Below are positions 16,631 to 25,627 of a stretch of 64,000 bases of DNA, one piece after another. The stretch is from positions 1,054,001-1,118,000 of the forward strand of contig OY969813.1 of NCBI GenBank assembly GCA_963703355.1, read 5' to 3'. Numbering within the stretch: the stretch's first letter is position 1; each line of letters opens with the position of its first letter. The notes beneath the pieces were generated by a model. It did no database searches. It saw nothing but the letters and a program-made list of their open reading frames with translations, and was not told where the DNA came from. The stretch is from Puia sp963703355. GTDB lineage: Bacteria; Bacteroidota; Bacteroidia; Chitinophagales; Chitinophagaceae. The position numbers and the translations under genes are program-made.

Positions 16631-17488
16631 ATGAATCTTGTCATCCGACCTGCAAAGCCTGAAGATGCCCAGACATGCGGGATGATTTGCTACAATGCTT
16701 TTAAAGTGATTGCAGAGGCACACCATTTTCCGCCGGATTTCCCGCATGCTGAGATGGCGCTTGGTTTAATGCACTATGCTTTTTCCGCTGCGGGCGTATA
16801 TGCTATTGTGGCAGAAGAGAACGGGAAAATTGTTGGCAGCAATGTGCTTTGGGAGAATGGATTTATTGGAGGAGTAGGTCCTATCACGGTGGACACCGCC
16901 TGCCAGAATGGTGATGTGGGCAGAAAACTGATGGAGCGGGTTCTTCAACACGCTGAAGAAATCAGACTAGCCGGCGTTCGATTGATCCAGGCGGCTTATC
17001 ATAACAGGTCACTGGCGCTCTACACAAAACTAGGATTCGATGTAAGGGAACCGCTTTCAGTGATTCAGGGCGCTGCACCCGGCATTCGTTTTCCCGGCTA
17101 CGAAGTTCGCGCGGGAGTTGAAGCGGACTTGAATTCCTGCAACGAATTATGTTATAAAATACATGGCCATAAACGAAGCCAGGAACTGACGGGTGCTATC
17201 AACGGAGGAACATTATTTGTTGTTGAGCACCGTGGAGTAATCAGCGGTTATACGACCCAGTTAGGCTTTCTGGGCCACACCATCGCGGCAACGAATACGG
17301 GGCTGAAAGCATTGATTGGCGCCTCTGCAAATTTTTCAGGCCCGGGCTTTTTGCTGCCTTCACGCAATGCGGAAGTACTGCGCTGGTGCCTGCAAAACGG
17401 CCTGCGCATTATTGAGCCGATGACACTAATGAGTAAGGGACTGTATAACGAACCCGCCGGTGCGTTTCTGCCGTCGGTACTTTATTAA
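16631..17488 (+). CDS. GNAT-family acetyltransferase with a second GNAT-like domain (285 aa)
   Basis: N-terminal GNAT domain: IRPAKPEDAQTCGMICYNAF, EENGKIVGSNVL, and the acetyl-CoA loop around QNGDVGRKLMERVL, then ALYTKLGFDV. From about residue 155 a second, weaker GNAT-like half follows (GYEVRAGVEADLNSCNELCY ... GYTTQLGFLGHTIA). The doubled layout is known among acetyltransferases, with one half often inactive. Acceptor unknown. A stand-alone gene; the following DHFR-like gene is 115 bp on in the same direction. Confidence 0.85.
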   Translation: MNLVIRPAKPEDAQTCGMICYNAFKVIAEAHHFPPDFPHAEMALGLMHYAFSAAGVYAIVAEENGKIVGSNVLWENGFIGGVGPITVDTACQNGDVGRKLMERVLQHAEEIRLAGVRLIQAAYHNRSLALYTKLGFDVREPLSVIQGAAPGIRFPGYEVRAGVEADLNSCNELCYKIHGHKRSQELTGAINGGTLFVVEHRGVISGYTTQLGFLGHTIAATNTGLKALIGASANFSGPGFLLPSRNAEVLRWCLQNGLRIIEPMTLMSKGLYNEPAGAFLPSVLY

Positions 17489-17603
17489 ACTGTTGCAAAT
17501 ATTGTATGTTCCTAAAGCAAATTTCTATTTGTATTGTTATCAGTCGAAATTTTTCCACCACTTGGAAAAGCAAACAATACCGATAACATTAAAACAAGAA
17601 CTG

Positions 17604-18161
17604 ATGGCGGCGGACTTATTTAACATAACGATTCATATGGTTTCTAGTCTTGACGGCTATATTGCCAAAAAAGACAACAGCGTTTCGTGGTTTGAGACAT
17701 CTGATCATTATGAGAACGGAGTTACCGAGGAAGATGCAGCGGAATTTCTTAAATCAATAGACTGCTATATAATGGGTTCCCGCACATATGAGCATGCTTT
17801 GGAGCTTTCAAAATTGTATGGCTGGGTTTATGGAGACGTGCCGACCATTGTTCTGACCAGCAGAATACTTTCTATTGACAGGCAAAACATTGAAACTTAT
17901 TCCGGAGACCCGGTCAAACTAGTGAATGAGCGACTAAAACCGAACTACAATAATGTCTGGCTTGTAGGCGGCGCGAGGCTTGCAAAAGATTTCATTCGTT
18001 TAAACCTGGCGAATGAAATAAGACAGTCAATTCTCCCCATTATTTTGGGTGACGGAACACCGTTTCTTGACCAGATAGGAAAAGAACAGGCGTTGCACCT
18101 TAAAAACGTGACTGCTTATAAAAGCGGAATGGTGGAACTATGTTACGAAATTGGAAAATAG
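17604..18161 (+). CDS. dihydrofolate reductase / RibD C-terminal family protein (185 aa)
   Basis: Same family as 5119-5679 but clearly distinct: ITIHMVSSLDGYIAKKDNS, then CYIMGSRTYEHA and the cofactor site NNVWLVGGARLAKDFIRLNL, ending in ILPIILGDGTPFL. A NAD(P)H-dependent reductase fold with unknown substrate. The frame is open back to 17460, overlapping the acetyltransferase, but ATG 17604 gives the normal N-terminus. It converges with the permease-peptidase gene over a heptamer repeat. Confidence 0.88.
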   Translation: MAADLFNITIHMVSSLDGYIAKKDNSVSWFETSDHYENGVTEEDAAEFLKSIDCYIMGSRTYEHALELSKLYGWVYGDVPTIVLTSRILSIDRQNIETYSGDPVKLVNERLKPNYNNVWLVGGARLAKDFIRLNLANEIRQSILPIILGDGTPFLDQIGKEQALHLKNVTAYKSGMVELCYEIGK

Positions 18162-18198
18162 GCGAATCCGGTTAGGAGCCTGAGGTCGAAGTGAGCCC

Positions 18199-18240
18199 GG
18201 TTGACGGTTGACGGTTGACGGTTGACGGTTGACCGATGAC
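18199..18240. repeat. tandem heptamer array, GGTTGAC x5
   Basis: Five perfect GGTTGAC copies (18199-18233) plus one degenerate CGATGAC. It lies between two convergent genes, 37 bp after one stop and 4 bp before the other. Confidence 0.9.
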
Positions 18241-18244
18241 CCTC

Positions 18245-21200
18245 CTATAAACTTTTCATATTGTCGGCCGACTGGCGGTCTATCAGTTTTGCATAAGGAT
18301 CAATACCAACCTGCACTGGTTTGCCTTTGACAATAATCTGCAGGGTATGGAGACCGGCTGTGAATTTATGTTTGGCCAGATACAGCGGATGAGTCTGTGG
18401 CCTTCCCTCTTTGCTTTTTGTTTCTGACGCAAATACTCCCACATCGATATAGTCATTCATATTCCTGGCCATCACATCATTTCCATTATCATCGATCCAC
18501 GCTTTAGCTATATCTACTTTGATGGTTACTTTGTATTCATCTTTTCTGCCGGTAGGTTCAGATTTAGCTTCCACTATTTTATTATCGTATAAAGTGATCT
18601 TTTGCCAGGTATCCGATAAATAGTATTGCAAAGAATCGGGTACGTGTTTCGAAAGATACTCATACAGATTATTTGCACCGGCAAAGGGTGGTTCTGTTTT
18701 AAACAGGTAAGCGTTTTTAAAATCCCTGAGTGCAACGTTCATACTATCCTCACCGATGAGATCCCTCAGTCCATATAATACCAACCCCGCCTTGCCACTC
18801 CACTCAAACCATTCATTTGCCTTAACCAGCGTATGCTCCTTTCTTTCCAACCTTGGTCTTACTGCCAGATAAAGCCAGACCTGATTTTGCAGAATTGAAG
18901 TGATGTTGTCCTTCCCGTATCTTTTTTCTGCCATTACAAGCGCATCATAAGATGCCAGTCCTTCAGGTATAACCAAAGAGCCCTCGGTATTATTAGGAGC
19001 AACCTGAAAACGCCACCACTGTTGTGCCAGCCGGCGTGTGGCATCAAAATATAAATAATCGAACTGGTCTGGTCTTGTAAAATCGGCATCCCAGGAATTG
19101 GGTTCTTTCATCGTAGCCAACGTTGTCATAGAACTTTCCCATGGGCCGTATAAAGAGGTTTCAGCTAAACTGATATTTTTATAAGGATAAGTGCCATATG
19201 CAGCATAATAATAAGGCAGTCCATCTTTGTACGCCTGCATCAACCGGTTAATATTGGCAGCATGTTCGCGATCAAAATAAATGTTGATATGAACATTATG
19301 ATCCAGTTGTACACTATCTTTTCTCACCGCATAACGCGCTGATATAATTCCATATGGGTTATAAAGTCCGGGCCTATTTTTAGCATAGTGAAAATAGTTT
19401 CGTCCGTCTTTTTTCCAATCATTCATGAGGTCACCCGGTGCGATCGCCGTCTGATCACCATCTGTACTTATTGTTATATCAAAATCCATAAGGTCTGCAA
19501 ACTTCCCTGCTTTTAGCGTACTCATACCGAGGGAATCATCCTGGGCAATTTCCTCTTCTTCTTTAGGCGGCAGGCCATTCTTTTTTCGGACATAGGGGCT
19601 GTTGATTTCGTCGTCATCGTCATATCCGAGACCGGGTAATCCGCTTCCGATAAATGTTCCGTTACACAGAATATTTGCGGAAAATAATCCGTTGCTGAAA
19701 CCCTTTGCGAATAAAGATGATCTTACTTCAAGCACTAATGAATCGCCCGGTGCCAGTGGTTTTTGAAATTTATATAACCGGAAATCCGATGAATCCCATT
19801 TTGGCCGGAACACATTGAACGTACCGCGCGGATAAAACAACGGACAGGTAAACGGGACTAATACTCCATCCAGTTTAACATCATAGGTTGCGATGCCATC
19901 GGCATCGAGTAACATTTCTTCAATGGGCTGGCTGGTTTTATTTCTAAGGCTTACAAAAGATTTAAAAAAAGCCTGCTGTCTTTCCGGATACAGGTCTACA
20001 AACATTTTAATTCCAGTGACTTTTGGCAGGGGAAGTTTTTCAAAATGCTTCAATGACTTTTCATACAGAACTGCTCTGTGTTCGTTTTCCGATTGAAGAA
20101 GAAAGTCATTGAGATAGCTTACATTATAGTAAATAAAGGAACCGGCAACGAGCCACAAAATCAGGAGTCCGCCGGCAAATAAACGTGTTTTCCTGTCAAA
20201 CCGCTCTCTCACCAGTTGCCATCTCTCTTTAAAAGACGAAGTTATTCCCCTGTAATAAAATAAAGCTGAAATGATAATCAGTATCCCGCCCCAGATCAGC
20301 CAGTAAACATTAAACCAGATCACTGGAGTAATCATGTGACCGATGCCATCCATATCCGAAATACCGAAACCTGGTGTATATGAATACAATAGTAAGTGGT
20401 AATCAAAATATCCTGTAGTGTTAAGAAAAAACATCAGGATCCAGACGGCAATACCTATCCCATGCGCTACAAACTTATTATTGATCACAACGTGAATGAG
20501 ATAGGAAAATAATACCATTTCCAAAAAGCGCGGCAGTATGACGATGAAAATATTAAGGAAATAGGCGTAGAAATTAAATTGATAAAATCCTTTGATTATT
20601 TGTATCGGCAGGGCAATGAACATGGGTGTGAATGTGAGAAATACGCCCAGCAAAAGCAGTGGAATAAGTTTTGAACCATTTAACACCCAGTTCGGAGGCG
20701 GCAGAGAGTCGTTGATAAAAGCATACCGCGTAACACGATCGCGGTGGAGCGTTTCGCCCGTATAAAACATGATGATGAAAAAAATAAAAAATGTAAATAC
20801 ATCATTAAAAATATTAAACATCAGTACCGTACGCGGGAAATTGGGTACATCATATTCCCTGCTGCCCATCCAGAATACAAATGCGAGAAAACCGAGGCCA
20901 CTGGTAATGATGATCCAGAAATAATTATCCCTCACAATATTTGTTAGTTCCAGTCTGCTTAATTGCCATAAGGTTTTTCTATTGTAGGCACCCTGGAAAT
21001 GAACACGCACATCTTTAAAAATTACCCGTTTTATTTTGGAGACCTCATCGTCGATTGCGGCTTTGTCCCTCCTGCCACTGAAGAACTTTTCGAAACTAAA
21101 ACGAAAATATGTGAATATCATTACGATCAAACCAACCCCCGACCAGATCAGGCGGTTCAATAAAAAATTACCACTGATGGGAAACAGGGTATTGTTTTTC

Positions 21201-21883
21201 TGAAAGGAATTAGCCGCGTTGGAAAAGAACCGGATACCGTTCAGTCCAAACGGGTCTGCCAGTGTAATAACCCTTTCATTATTTGTGTTGCGGAAAAAAA
21301 ACAGTGATAAAAAATATCCGAGGAATAGCAAAATACCGCCGCTGTATATAACTTTTACATTTCGCGTTATAGCAACCAGTCCGAAAAATAAGGATGATGT
21401 AAAGAATAAATTAGGCAGTGCAATTGTAAGAAACGGATGCAGGTAATAAATGAAATGATTGGGTCCGTATTGTTTTGGATCCTTCCAACCCATGAGCGGA
21501 CCGAATTTTGTCCCGATATAAGCGCCGATGATAACGGAACTTGCGATGGCCATCATACAAAAAAAAGATCCGAAGAAACGGCCCCAGAAATATCCTGCTT
21601 TAGTGATTGGATAAGTAAGGTAGTAATCTTTCGTCTGGTATTCAATATCGCGATACAGGGCCTGCCCCATCACGGAAGAACTGATCACCATCATCAGCAT
21701 GGTAATACCTGCGCACCACAGGGCGATCAGGTAAGGAGCATTGATATTTTCTTTATCACCGATCGGCAGTGATCCCGTAGCAAAGGTTCCTATCGTAAAA
21801 ATCAATGCAGCAAAAAAATAGAGATAAACCGCCGGCCTTCTAAAGCGGTTCTGAATCTCAAATAAAAATATTTTCCAAAACAT
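18245..21883 (-). CDS. ABC-2 permease fused to an M1-like peptidase domain (1212 aa)
   Basis: The N-terminal half (about 1-580) holds around twelve membrane helices of an ABC-2 type permease. The rest is an extracytoplasmic domain of the M1 aminopeptidase fold. Where active M1 enzymes carry HExxH followed by a distant Glu, this one has RRLAQQWWRFQV (about residues 945-955), so both zinc His and the catalytic Glu are lost, while IPEGLASYDAL keeps the third ligand position. It is therefore probably a binding rather than cutting domain. It follows its ATPase by three bases and closes the operon. Confidence 0.9.
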   Translation of the reverse strand: MFWKIFLFEIQNRFRRPAVYLYFFAALIFTIGTFATGSLPIGDKENINAPYLIALWCAGITMLMMVISSSVMGQALYRDIEYQTKDYYLTYPITKAGYFWGRFFGSFFCMMAIASSVIIGAYIGTKFGPLMGWKDPKQYGPNHFIYYLHPFLTIALPNLFFTSSLFFGLVAITRNVKVIYSGGILLFLGYFLSLFFFRNTNNERVITLADPFGLNGIRFFSNAANSFQKNNTLFPISGNFLLNRLIWSGVGLIVMIFTYFRFSFEKFFSGRRDKAAIDDEVSKIKRVIFKDVRVHFQGAYNRKTLWQLSRLELTNIVRDNYFWIIITSGLGFLAFVFWMGSREYDVPNFPRTVLMFNIFNDVFTFFIFFIIMFYTGETLHRDRVTRYAFINDSLPPPNWVLNGSKLIPLLLLGVFLTFTPMFIALPIQIIKGFYQFNFYAYFLNIFIVILPRFLEMVLFSYLIHVVINNKFVAHGIGIAVWILMFFLNTTGYFDYHLLLYSYTPGFGISDMDGIGHMITPVIWFNVYWLIWGGILIIISALFYYRGITSSFKERWQLVRERFDRKTRLFAGGLLILWLVAGSFIYYNVSYLNDFLLQSENEHRAVLYEKSLKHFEKLPLPKVTGIKMFVDLYPERQQAFFKSFVSLRNKTSQPIEEMLLDADGIATYDVKLDGVLVPFTCPLFYPRGTFNVFRPKWDSSDFRLYKFQKPLAPGDSLVLEVRSSLFAKGFSNGLFSANILCNGTFIGSGLPGLGYDDDDEINSPYVRKKNGLPPKEEEEIAQDDSLGMSTLKAGKFADLMDFDITISTDGDQTAIAPGDLMNDWKKDGRNYFHYAKNRPGLYNPYGIISARYAVRKDSVQLDHNVHINIYFDREHAANINRLMQAYKDGLPYYYAAYGTYPYKNISLAETSLYGPWESSMTTLATMKEPNSWDADFTRPDQFDYLYFDATRRLAQQWWRFQVAPNNTEGSLVIPEGLASYDALVMAEKRYGKDNITSILQNQVWLYLAVRPRLERKEHTLVKANEWFEWSGKAGLVLYGLRDLIGEDSMNVALRDFKNAYLFKTEPPFAGANNLYEYLSKHVPDSLQYYLSDTWQKITLYDNKIVEAKSEPTGRKDEYKVTIKVDIAKAWIDDNGNDVMARNMNDYIDVGVFASETKSKEGRPQTHPLYLAKHKFTAGLHTLQIIVKGKPVQVGIDPYAKLIDRQSADNMKSL

Positions 21884-21886
21884 ATA

Positions 21887-22774
21887 CTAAATGGTATTGA
21901 CATCAACCCGGGTTGCAATATTGCTGAAATAAACATCTTCCAAATTTGGACTGGATGAATTAAAGCCCTCTCCTGGTGCTGTTTCCTGCAGGGTTCTGAT
22001 ATGGAGTCTGCCTGTTTTAAGTTGGGTAGAGATAACATTATATTTTTGCTGGTAGTCTCCCAGCTCAGCCTGACTGATTTCCTTACTGAAAATTTTACCA
22101 TCGAGTTCTTTTACAGCGTTGTCAGGATTTCCGGAATACAATACTTCGCCCTGGCAAATAATGGCAAAGTTTGAGCAGAGTGTACTTACATCTTCCACAA
22201 TATGTGTTGAAAGAATGACGATGGTTTTTTCACCCAATTGGCTGAGCAGATTATAAAAACGGTTTCTTTCCGCGGGGTCGAGACCTGCTGTTGGTTCGTC
22301 CACTATGATTAGTTTGGGGTTACCGATCAGTGCCTGGGCAATTCCAAATCGCTGTTTCATGCCTCCGGAATAGGTACCGAGATGTTTCTTGCGATCCCTC
22401 GAAAGATTTACATTCTCCAATAAGCTTCCCACAAGTTCCCTTCTCTCTCCTGCATTTTCCACTCCTTTCAGACGGGCAATATGATCCAGCATTCTTTCAG
22501 CAGAAATCTTTGGGTAAACGCCGAACTCCTGTGGCAGATAACCGAGCAATTGTCTCACACGGGTTTTACTTTTTAAAACATCCAGGTCATCTAAAAAAAC
22601 GGTTCCTTTATCCGCCTCCTGCAGTGTTGCGATTGTGCGCATCAGGGAAGACTTACCTGCTCCATTGGGACCTAACAGACCGAACATGCCATTTTCTAAA
22701 ATCAGTGAAACGTCTTTCAGAGCGTGTACACCGTTAGAATAGGTTTTCGAAAGTGATTTGATCGTCAGTTTCAT
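21887..22774 (-). CDS. ABC transporter ATP-binding protein (295 aa)
   Basis: Walker A GPNGAGKSS, Q-loop LGYLPQEFGVYP, signature YSGGMKQRFG, Walker B LIIVDEPTAGLDP and switch His in ILSTHIVEDV are all present. A C-terminal extension of about 70 residues is typical for ABC-2 exporters. It hydrolyses ATP to drive the permease encoded three bases downstream. The start ATG overlaps the stop of the preceding gene by four bases. Part of the GntR-controlled operon. Confidence 0.95.
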   Translation of the reverse strand: MKLTIKSLSKTYSNGVHALKDVSLILENGMFGLLGPNGAGKSSLMRTIATLQEADKGTVFLDDLDVLKSKTRVRQLLGYLPQEFGVYPKISAERMLDHIARLKGVENAGERRELVGSLLENVNLSRDRKKHLGTYSGGMKQRFGIAQALIGNPKLIIVDEPTAGLDPAERNRFYNLLSQLGEKTIVILSTHIVEDVSTLCSNFAIICQGEVLYSGNPDNAVKELDGKIFSKEISQAELGDYQQKYNVISTQLKTGRLHIRTLQETAPGEGFNSSSPNLEDVYFSNIATRVDVNTI

Positions 22775-23523
22775 TTCTGTTCAGATTTTGTATTGGTCAA
22801 TAGGTTTTTTGCTTTGCCGGTTACGATCAGTTTAGCACTGTCGCCGAGCAGGCAATTCAGGTTTTGAATCTTTGCATTGTCTAAAAATAATTTGCTGTTG
22901 TTTTGGATAGTCAACTCTGCCTGTTTGAATGCATTCGTATTCTCAATAAACAGATAAGATCCGCTACCCGGACTTTTTCCAATAGATGCATTAATTGACC
23001 GGATATTATTGTTCGCAAGTACAATCGTACTACCATAGTCCTGTCGGATACACAGAGAATCCTGTTTGAATCCTTCAATTAATACTTGTCGCATATTCCA
23101 ATCATCCCTTACGATCGTGTCGGTTACGTTTGCGTTATTCGCCCGGTATCCGGCATTTGCATTAACTTCTGAAAGTATGGGACATGAAATCAAAAGAATA
23201 TAGGGGTTTGAAGTACTCTGATAGTTACCATCAAAGCTTGCACTTATCTGAAGGCGCTTATCTTTCTGGTTCACATGAACGAAGTCTGCGGCATATTTAT
23301 CCAATCGAACACTAAACGGTCCCTGCACAATTTTTACGTTTGCCGCGGTAGATGAAGGAAGATCGAGTATATCGAAGTCTTTATATTTTAGTGTCACAAA
23401 ATTCCGATATGGGTCCGCATAATTTTCGGATCTGTATTCCGCTCTTACCAACAGGTCATAAACGAATAGCGACGACAATATCAACATGGCAGCTGCCAAT
23501 AGATATTTATAACTTGTTTTCAT
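22771..23523 (-). CDS. exported beta-rich adhesin-like protein (250 aa)
   Basis: One N-terminal membrane anchor or signal (YLLAAAMLILSSLFVYDLLV), then a beta-solenoid-like stretch of short repeats (DLPSSTAANVKIVQGPF, NNNIRSINASIGKSPG, FLDNAKIQNLNCLLGDSAKL) like the DUF2807/DUF4097 group. The long frame starts at 23700, but ATG 23523 fits the anchor and gives a 17-base overlap with the GntR gene. It lies within an ABC export operon and may be an accessory or cargo-linked envelope protein; function not known. Confidence 0.75.
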   Translation of the reverse strand: MKTSYKYLLAAAMLILSSLFVYDLLVRAEYRSENYADPYRNFVTLKYKDFDILDLPSSTAANVKIVQGPFSVRLDKYAADFVHVNQKDKRLQISASFDGNYQSTSNPYILLISCPILSEVNANAGYRANNANVTDTIVRDDWNMRQVLIEGFKQDSLCIRQDYGSTIVLANNNIRSINASIGKSPGSGSYLFIENTNAFKQAELTIQNNSKLFLDNAKIQNLNCLLGDSAKLIVTGKAKNLLTNTKSEQK

Positions 23524-23911
23524 CAGTCTTGACGGGTTTTGAAATGTTAGTTTGAATTCTGAATTGTTCATACCGTTGCAGGATTTCTTCCTGGCTGATT
23601 CCCAGCAGGTAAACATTTGTAAAAAAAACAGGAAGGTCCTGATCAATAAAACGTTCCCTTCGGTAGGCTTTCGCCTTTTCGTATCCATCCGATGCGACAA
23701 AATTTCCCAAACCTCTTTTTATATAAATGACTCCCTGACTTTCAAGAAATTCATAAGCATGCAACACTGTATTCAGATTTACCTGCAATTCGACGGCGAG
23801 ATCTCTGACAGATGGAATCTTCTGGTCGGCCTGCCATTTTCCCAATAAAATATTCTGCCCCACATAGGCGGCAATTTGTTGATATATAGGTTCGTTGTCT
23901 CTGAATTCCAT
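23507..23911 (-). CDS. GntR-family repressor, YtrA type (134 aa)
   Basis: A winged-helix domain of the GntR family fills residues 1-75: PIYQQIAAYVGQNILLGKW, KIPSVRDLAVELQVNLNTVL, then YEFLESQGVIYIKRGLGNFV. The short helical tail marks the YtrA subfamily, whose members control ABC exporter operons they belong to. An inverted repeat of the AGTGTA-TACACT kind lies just before the first gene of this operon (25541-25564), matching that role. Probably released by envelope stress, by analogy. Confidence 0.92.
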   Translation of the reverse strand: MEFRDNEPIYQQIAAYVGQNILLGKWQADQKIPSVRDLAVELQVNLNTVLHAYEFLESQGVIYIKRGLGNFVASDGYEKAKAYRRERFIDQDLPVFFTNVYLLGISQEEILQRYEQFRIQTNISKPVKTDENKL

Positions 23912-23925
23912 TTACAATTTGTTTA

Positions 23926-24696
23926 TTAAACCTGTTTTTCCTTCAGACGGAAATAGGTGGCCGCCCAGAAAATGAAAGCCAGGATGGTAAACAGATAAAG
24001 TATATAAGAACTGTGCTGACTGCCAATTTTGATATCTACCATTTGGTCGCTGTTGGTAAAGCGTACATTACCCAATGGCGGAGACGCTTCTACTGACCTT
24101 CCAAGCAAAACGCCGAGTAAACCCTTGTTTATTATAATCAGGAAACCTATGGTAATAAAAAAAACAAAAGCTGTTTTGATGAAATGCAGTTTTTCAAAGT
24201 AAACGGCGCCAAAAAAAGCAATCGAATGCAAGAAAACATATACGAGATATATGCCAAAAATATGCTCCTCGAAAATATTTAGTATAAACTGGGGATGGTT
24301 GTGTACATGCTGAACATTCACTGCAACGAAAACGGCCAGGTAGAAAATAAGCGTGTATACGATGGTGAAGAGAAGGAATGAGTAAATCCAGGCTACAAGA
24401 TATTTCTCGAAATGGCTCGCTGGTAAGACCAGCCACGCAATGGCTTTCTTCTTTTCACCTAAATCTGAAAAAACAGTACTGGTAAAAATCGTTCCCGATA
24501 CAAGCATAATAAAAAAGAAAAAAAATGTCTGAATATTCTTGTCCAACTGTATATCGGTCATGTAAACCAAAAAGCCTCCTCCCAGTATCATCACACCAAT
24601 CAATACGGCGACCGACATCAGGTAATTCCGAAAGTGTTCTTTCGTATGCTTTTTAAAAAGTCTGCCAAAACGTTGTATACTGAAGTTCTTATTCAT
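23926..24696 (-). CDS. ABC exporter membrane subunit, hypothetical (256 aa)
   Basis: Six predicted membrane helices (for example LMSVAVLIGVMILGGGFLVY, IYSFLLFTIVYTLIFYLAVF, AFVFFITIGFLIIINKGLLG). No enzyme motif. It sits between its likely ATPase (24698-25534) and the GntR gene and is probably the permease of that pair. Start: ATG 24696 (MNKNFSIQRFGRLFKKHT) is preferred because this N-terminus is usual for such proteins; ATG 24708 would overlap the ATPase by 11 bases. Confidence 0.8.
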   Translation of the reverse strand: MNKNFSIQRFGRLFKKHTKEHFRNYLMSVAVLIGVMILGGGFLVYMTDIQLDKNIQTFFFFFIMLVSGTIFTSTVFSDLGEKKKAIAWLVLPASHFEKYLVAWIYSFLLFTIVYTLIFYLAVFVAVNVQHVHNHPQFILNIFEEHIFGIYLVYVFLHSIAFFGAVYFEKLHFIKTAFVFFITIGFLIIINKGLLGVLLGRSVEASPPLGNVRFTNSDQMVDIKIGSQHSSYILYLFTILAFIFWAATYFRLKEKQV

Positions 24697-24697
24697 A

Positions 24698-25534
24698 TCA
24701 GGAAGCATTTAAGATTCGTAATAGAGACTGACTACCGCTGATGATACCGTTAAATAATAATTCAATATCCACTTTGCTGAATTCTTTGTTTTTGTTCGCC
24801 ATGATGACATTTTTCCCCCGAATGTTCTCTTCCTGATAAAGTGCGGGAATTTCAGCGGTTCCGGGGTAAATTCCGAAGCTCAGTTTTTCCCCAACTTCAT
24901 CGAGCGATTTATTTACTAAGATCTCACCGTTGTGAAGAACCAGCATCGTATCTATCAAACTTTCCAGGTCTCTGACCTGGTGCGTGGAAATAACGATACA
25001 ACGATTTTCAGTCTGCACAGAAGCAATCAGTTTTCTGAATTGCACTTTGGAAGGAATGTCCAACCCATTGGTGGGTTCATCCATGATCAGAAGTTTGGTA
25101 TTTGTTGCAAGTCCGAATGCGATCAGTGCTTTTTTTTGCTGACCGTAAGATTGCCGACTCATATTTCCATGCTGATTTACTTCCAATAATTTCAGGTAAT
25201 GATAGAAATTGTCTTTATTGAAATTCGGGTAAAAGCCTCCGGTATTTTTGACAAACTCTATGGGTGTGAGCGATGGCAGGAATATTTCTTCGGCTATAAA
25301 AAACAGGTCTTCCAGAACAGTTACCGGGCGGTTTGACACATCGACGCCATCCAGCAGACACTGTCCTTTTTTCGGGAATGCCAGGCCGGTCATATTCTTT
25401 AGTAAGGTTGACTTTCCAGCGCCGTTTTTTCCGAACAAACCGTACACATGTCCGTCCCTAAGTGTAAGGTTCAACCCCCTGAACAGATCAGATTTTCTGG
25501 AGTATGCAAAGTGTAAGTTATTGATTTCTAACAT
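24698..25534 (-). CDS. ABC transporter ATP-binding protein (278 aa)
   Basis: Walker A FGKNGAGKST, Walker B LLIMDEPTNGLD, switch His in VISTHQVRDL. The signature region reads MSRQSYGQQKKALIA, a degenerate form of LSGGQ, as in other YtrB-like ATPases. It is the first gene of the six-gene operon and pairs with the membrane protein downstream. ATG 25534 lies seven bases from the operator palindrome, so the leader is very short. Confidence 0.93.
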   Translation of the reverse strand: MLEINNLHFAYSRKSDLFRGLNLTLRDGHVYGLFGKNGAGKSTLLKNMTGLAFPKKGQCLLDGVDVSNRPVTVLEDLFFIAEEIFLPSLTPIEFVKNTGGFYPNFNKDNFYHYLKLLEVNQHGNMSRQSYGQQKKALIAFGLATNTKLLIMDEPTNGLDIPSKVQFRKLIASVQTENRCIVISTHQVRDLESLIDTMLVLHNGEILVNKSLDEVGEKLSFGIYPGTAEIPALYQEENIRGKNVIMANKNKEFSKVDIELLFNGIISGSQSLLRILNAS

Positions 25535-25540
25535 ATATAT

Positions 25541-25564
25541 AGTGTAATAGTATAGTATTACACT
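25541..25564. promoter_or_regulatory. GntR/YtrA-type operator
   Basis: Perfect 9-base arms AGTGTAATA and TATTACACT with a 6-base spacer. YtrA-family sites are known as AGTGTA...TACACT. It lies between the -7 box and the first ATG of the ABC operon, so a bound repressor would block transcription start. Confidence 0.8.
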
Positions 25565-25565
25565 A

Positions 25566-25595
25566 CGAAGTTAGAAAGGTATTTGGAACCAGCAA
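25566..25595 (-). promoter_or_regulatory. promoter of the ABC operon
   Basis: On the minus strand, TTG (25593-25595), a 19-base spacer and TAACTTCG (25566-25573) fit the Bacteroidota TTG / TAnnTTTG promoter with one mismatch. The operator follows directly, covering the expected start point. Confidence 0.55.
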
Positions 25596-25627
25596 ATTAT
25601 TTATAAAAATGCCAACTTGGTGATGCC

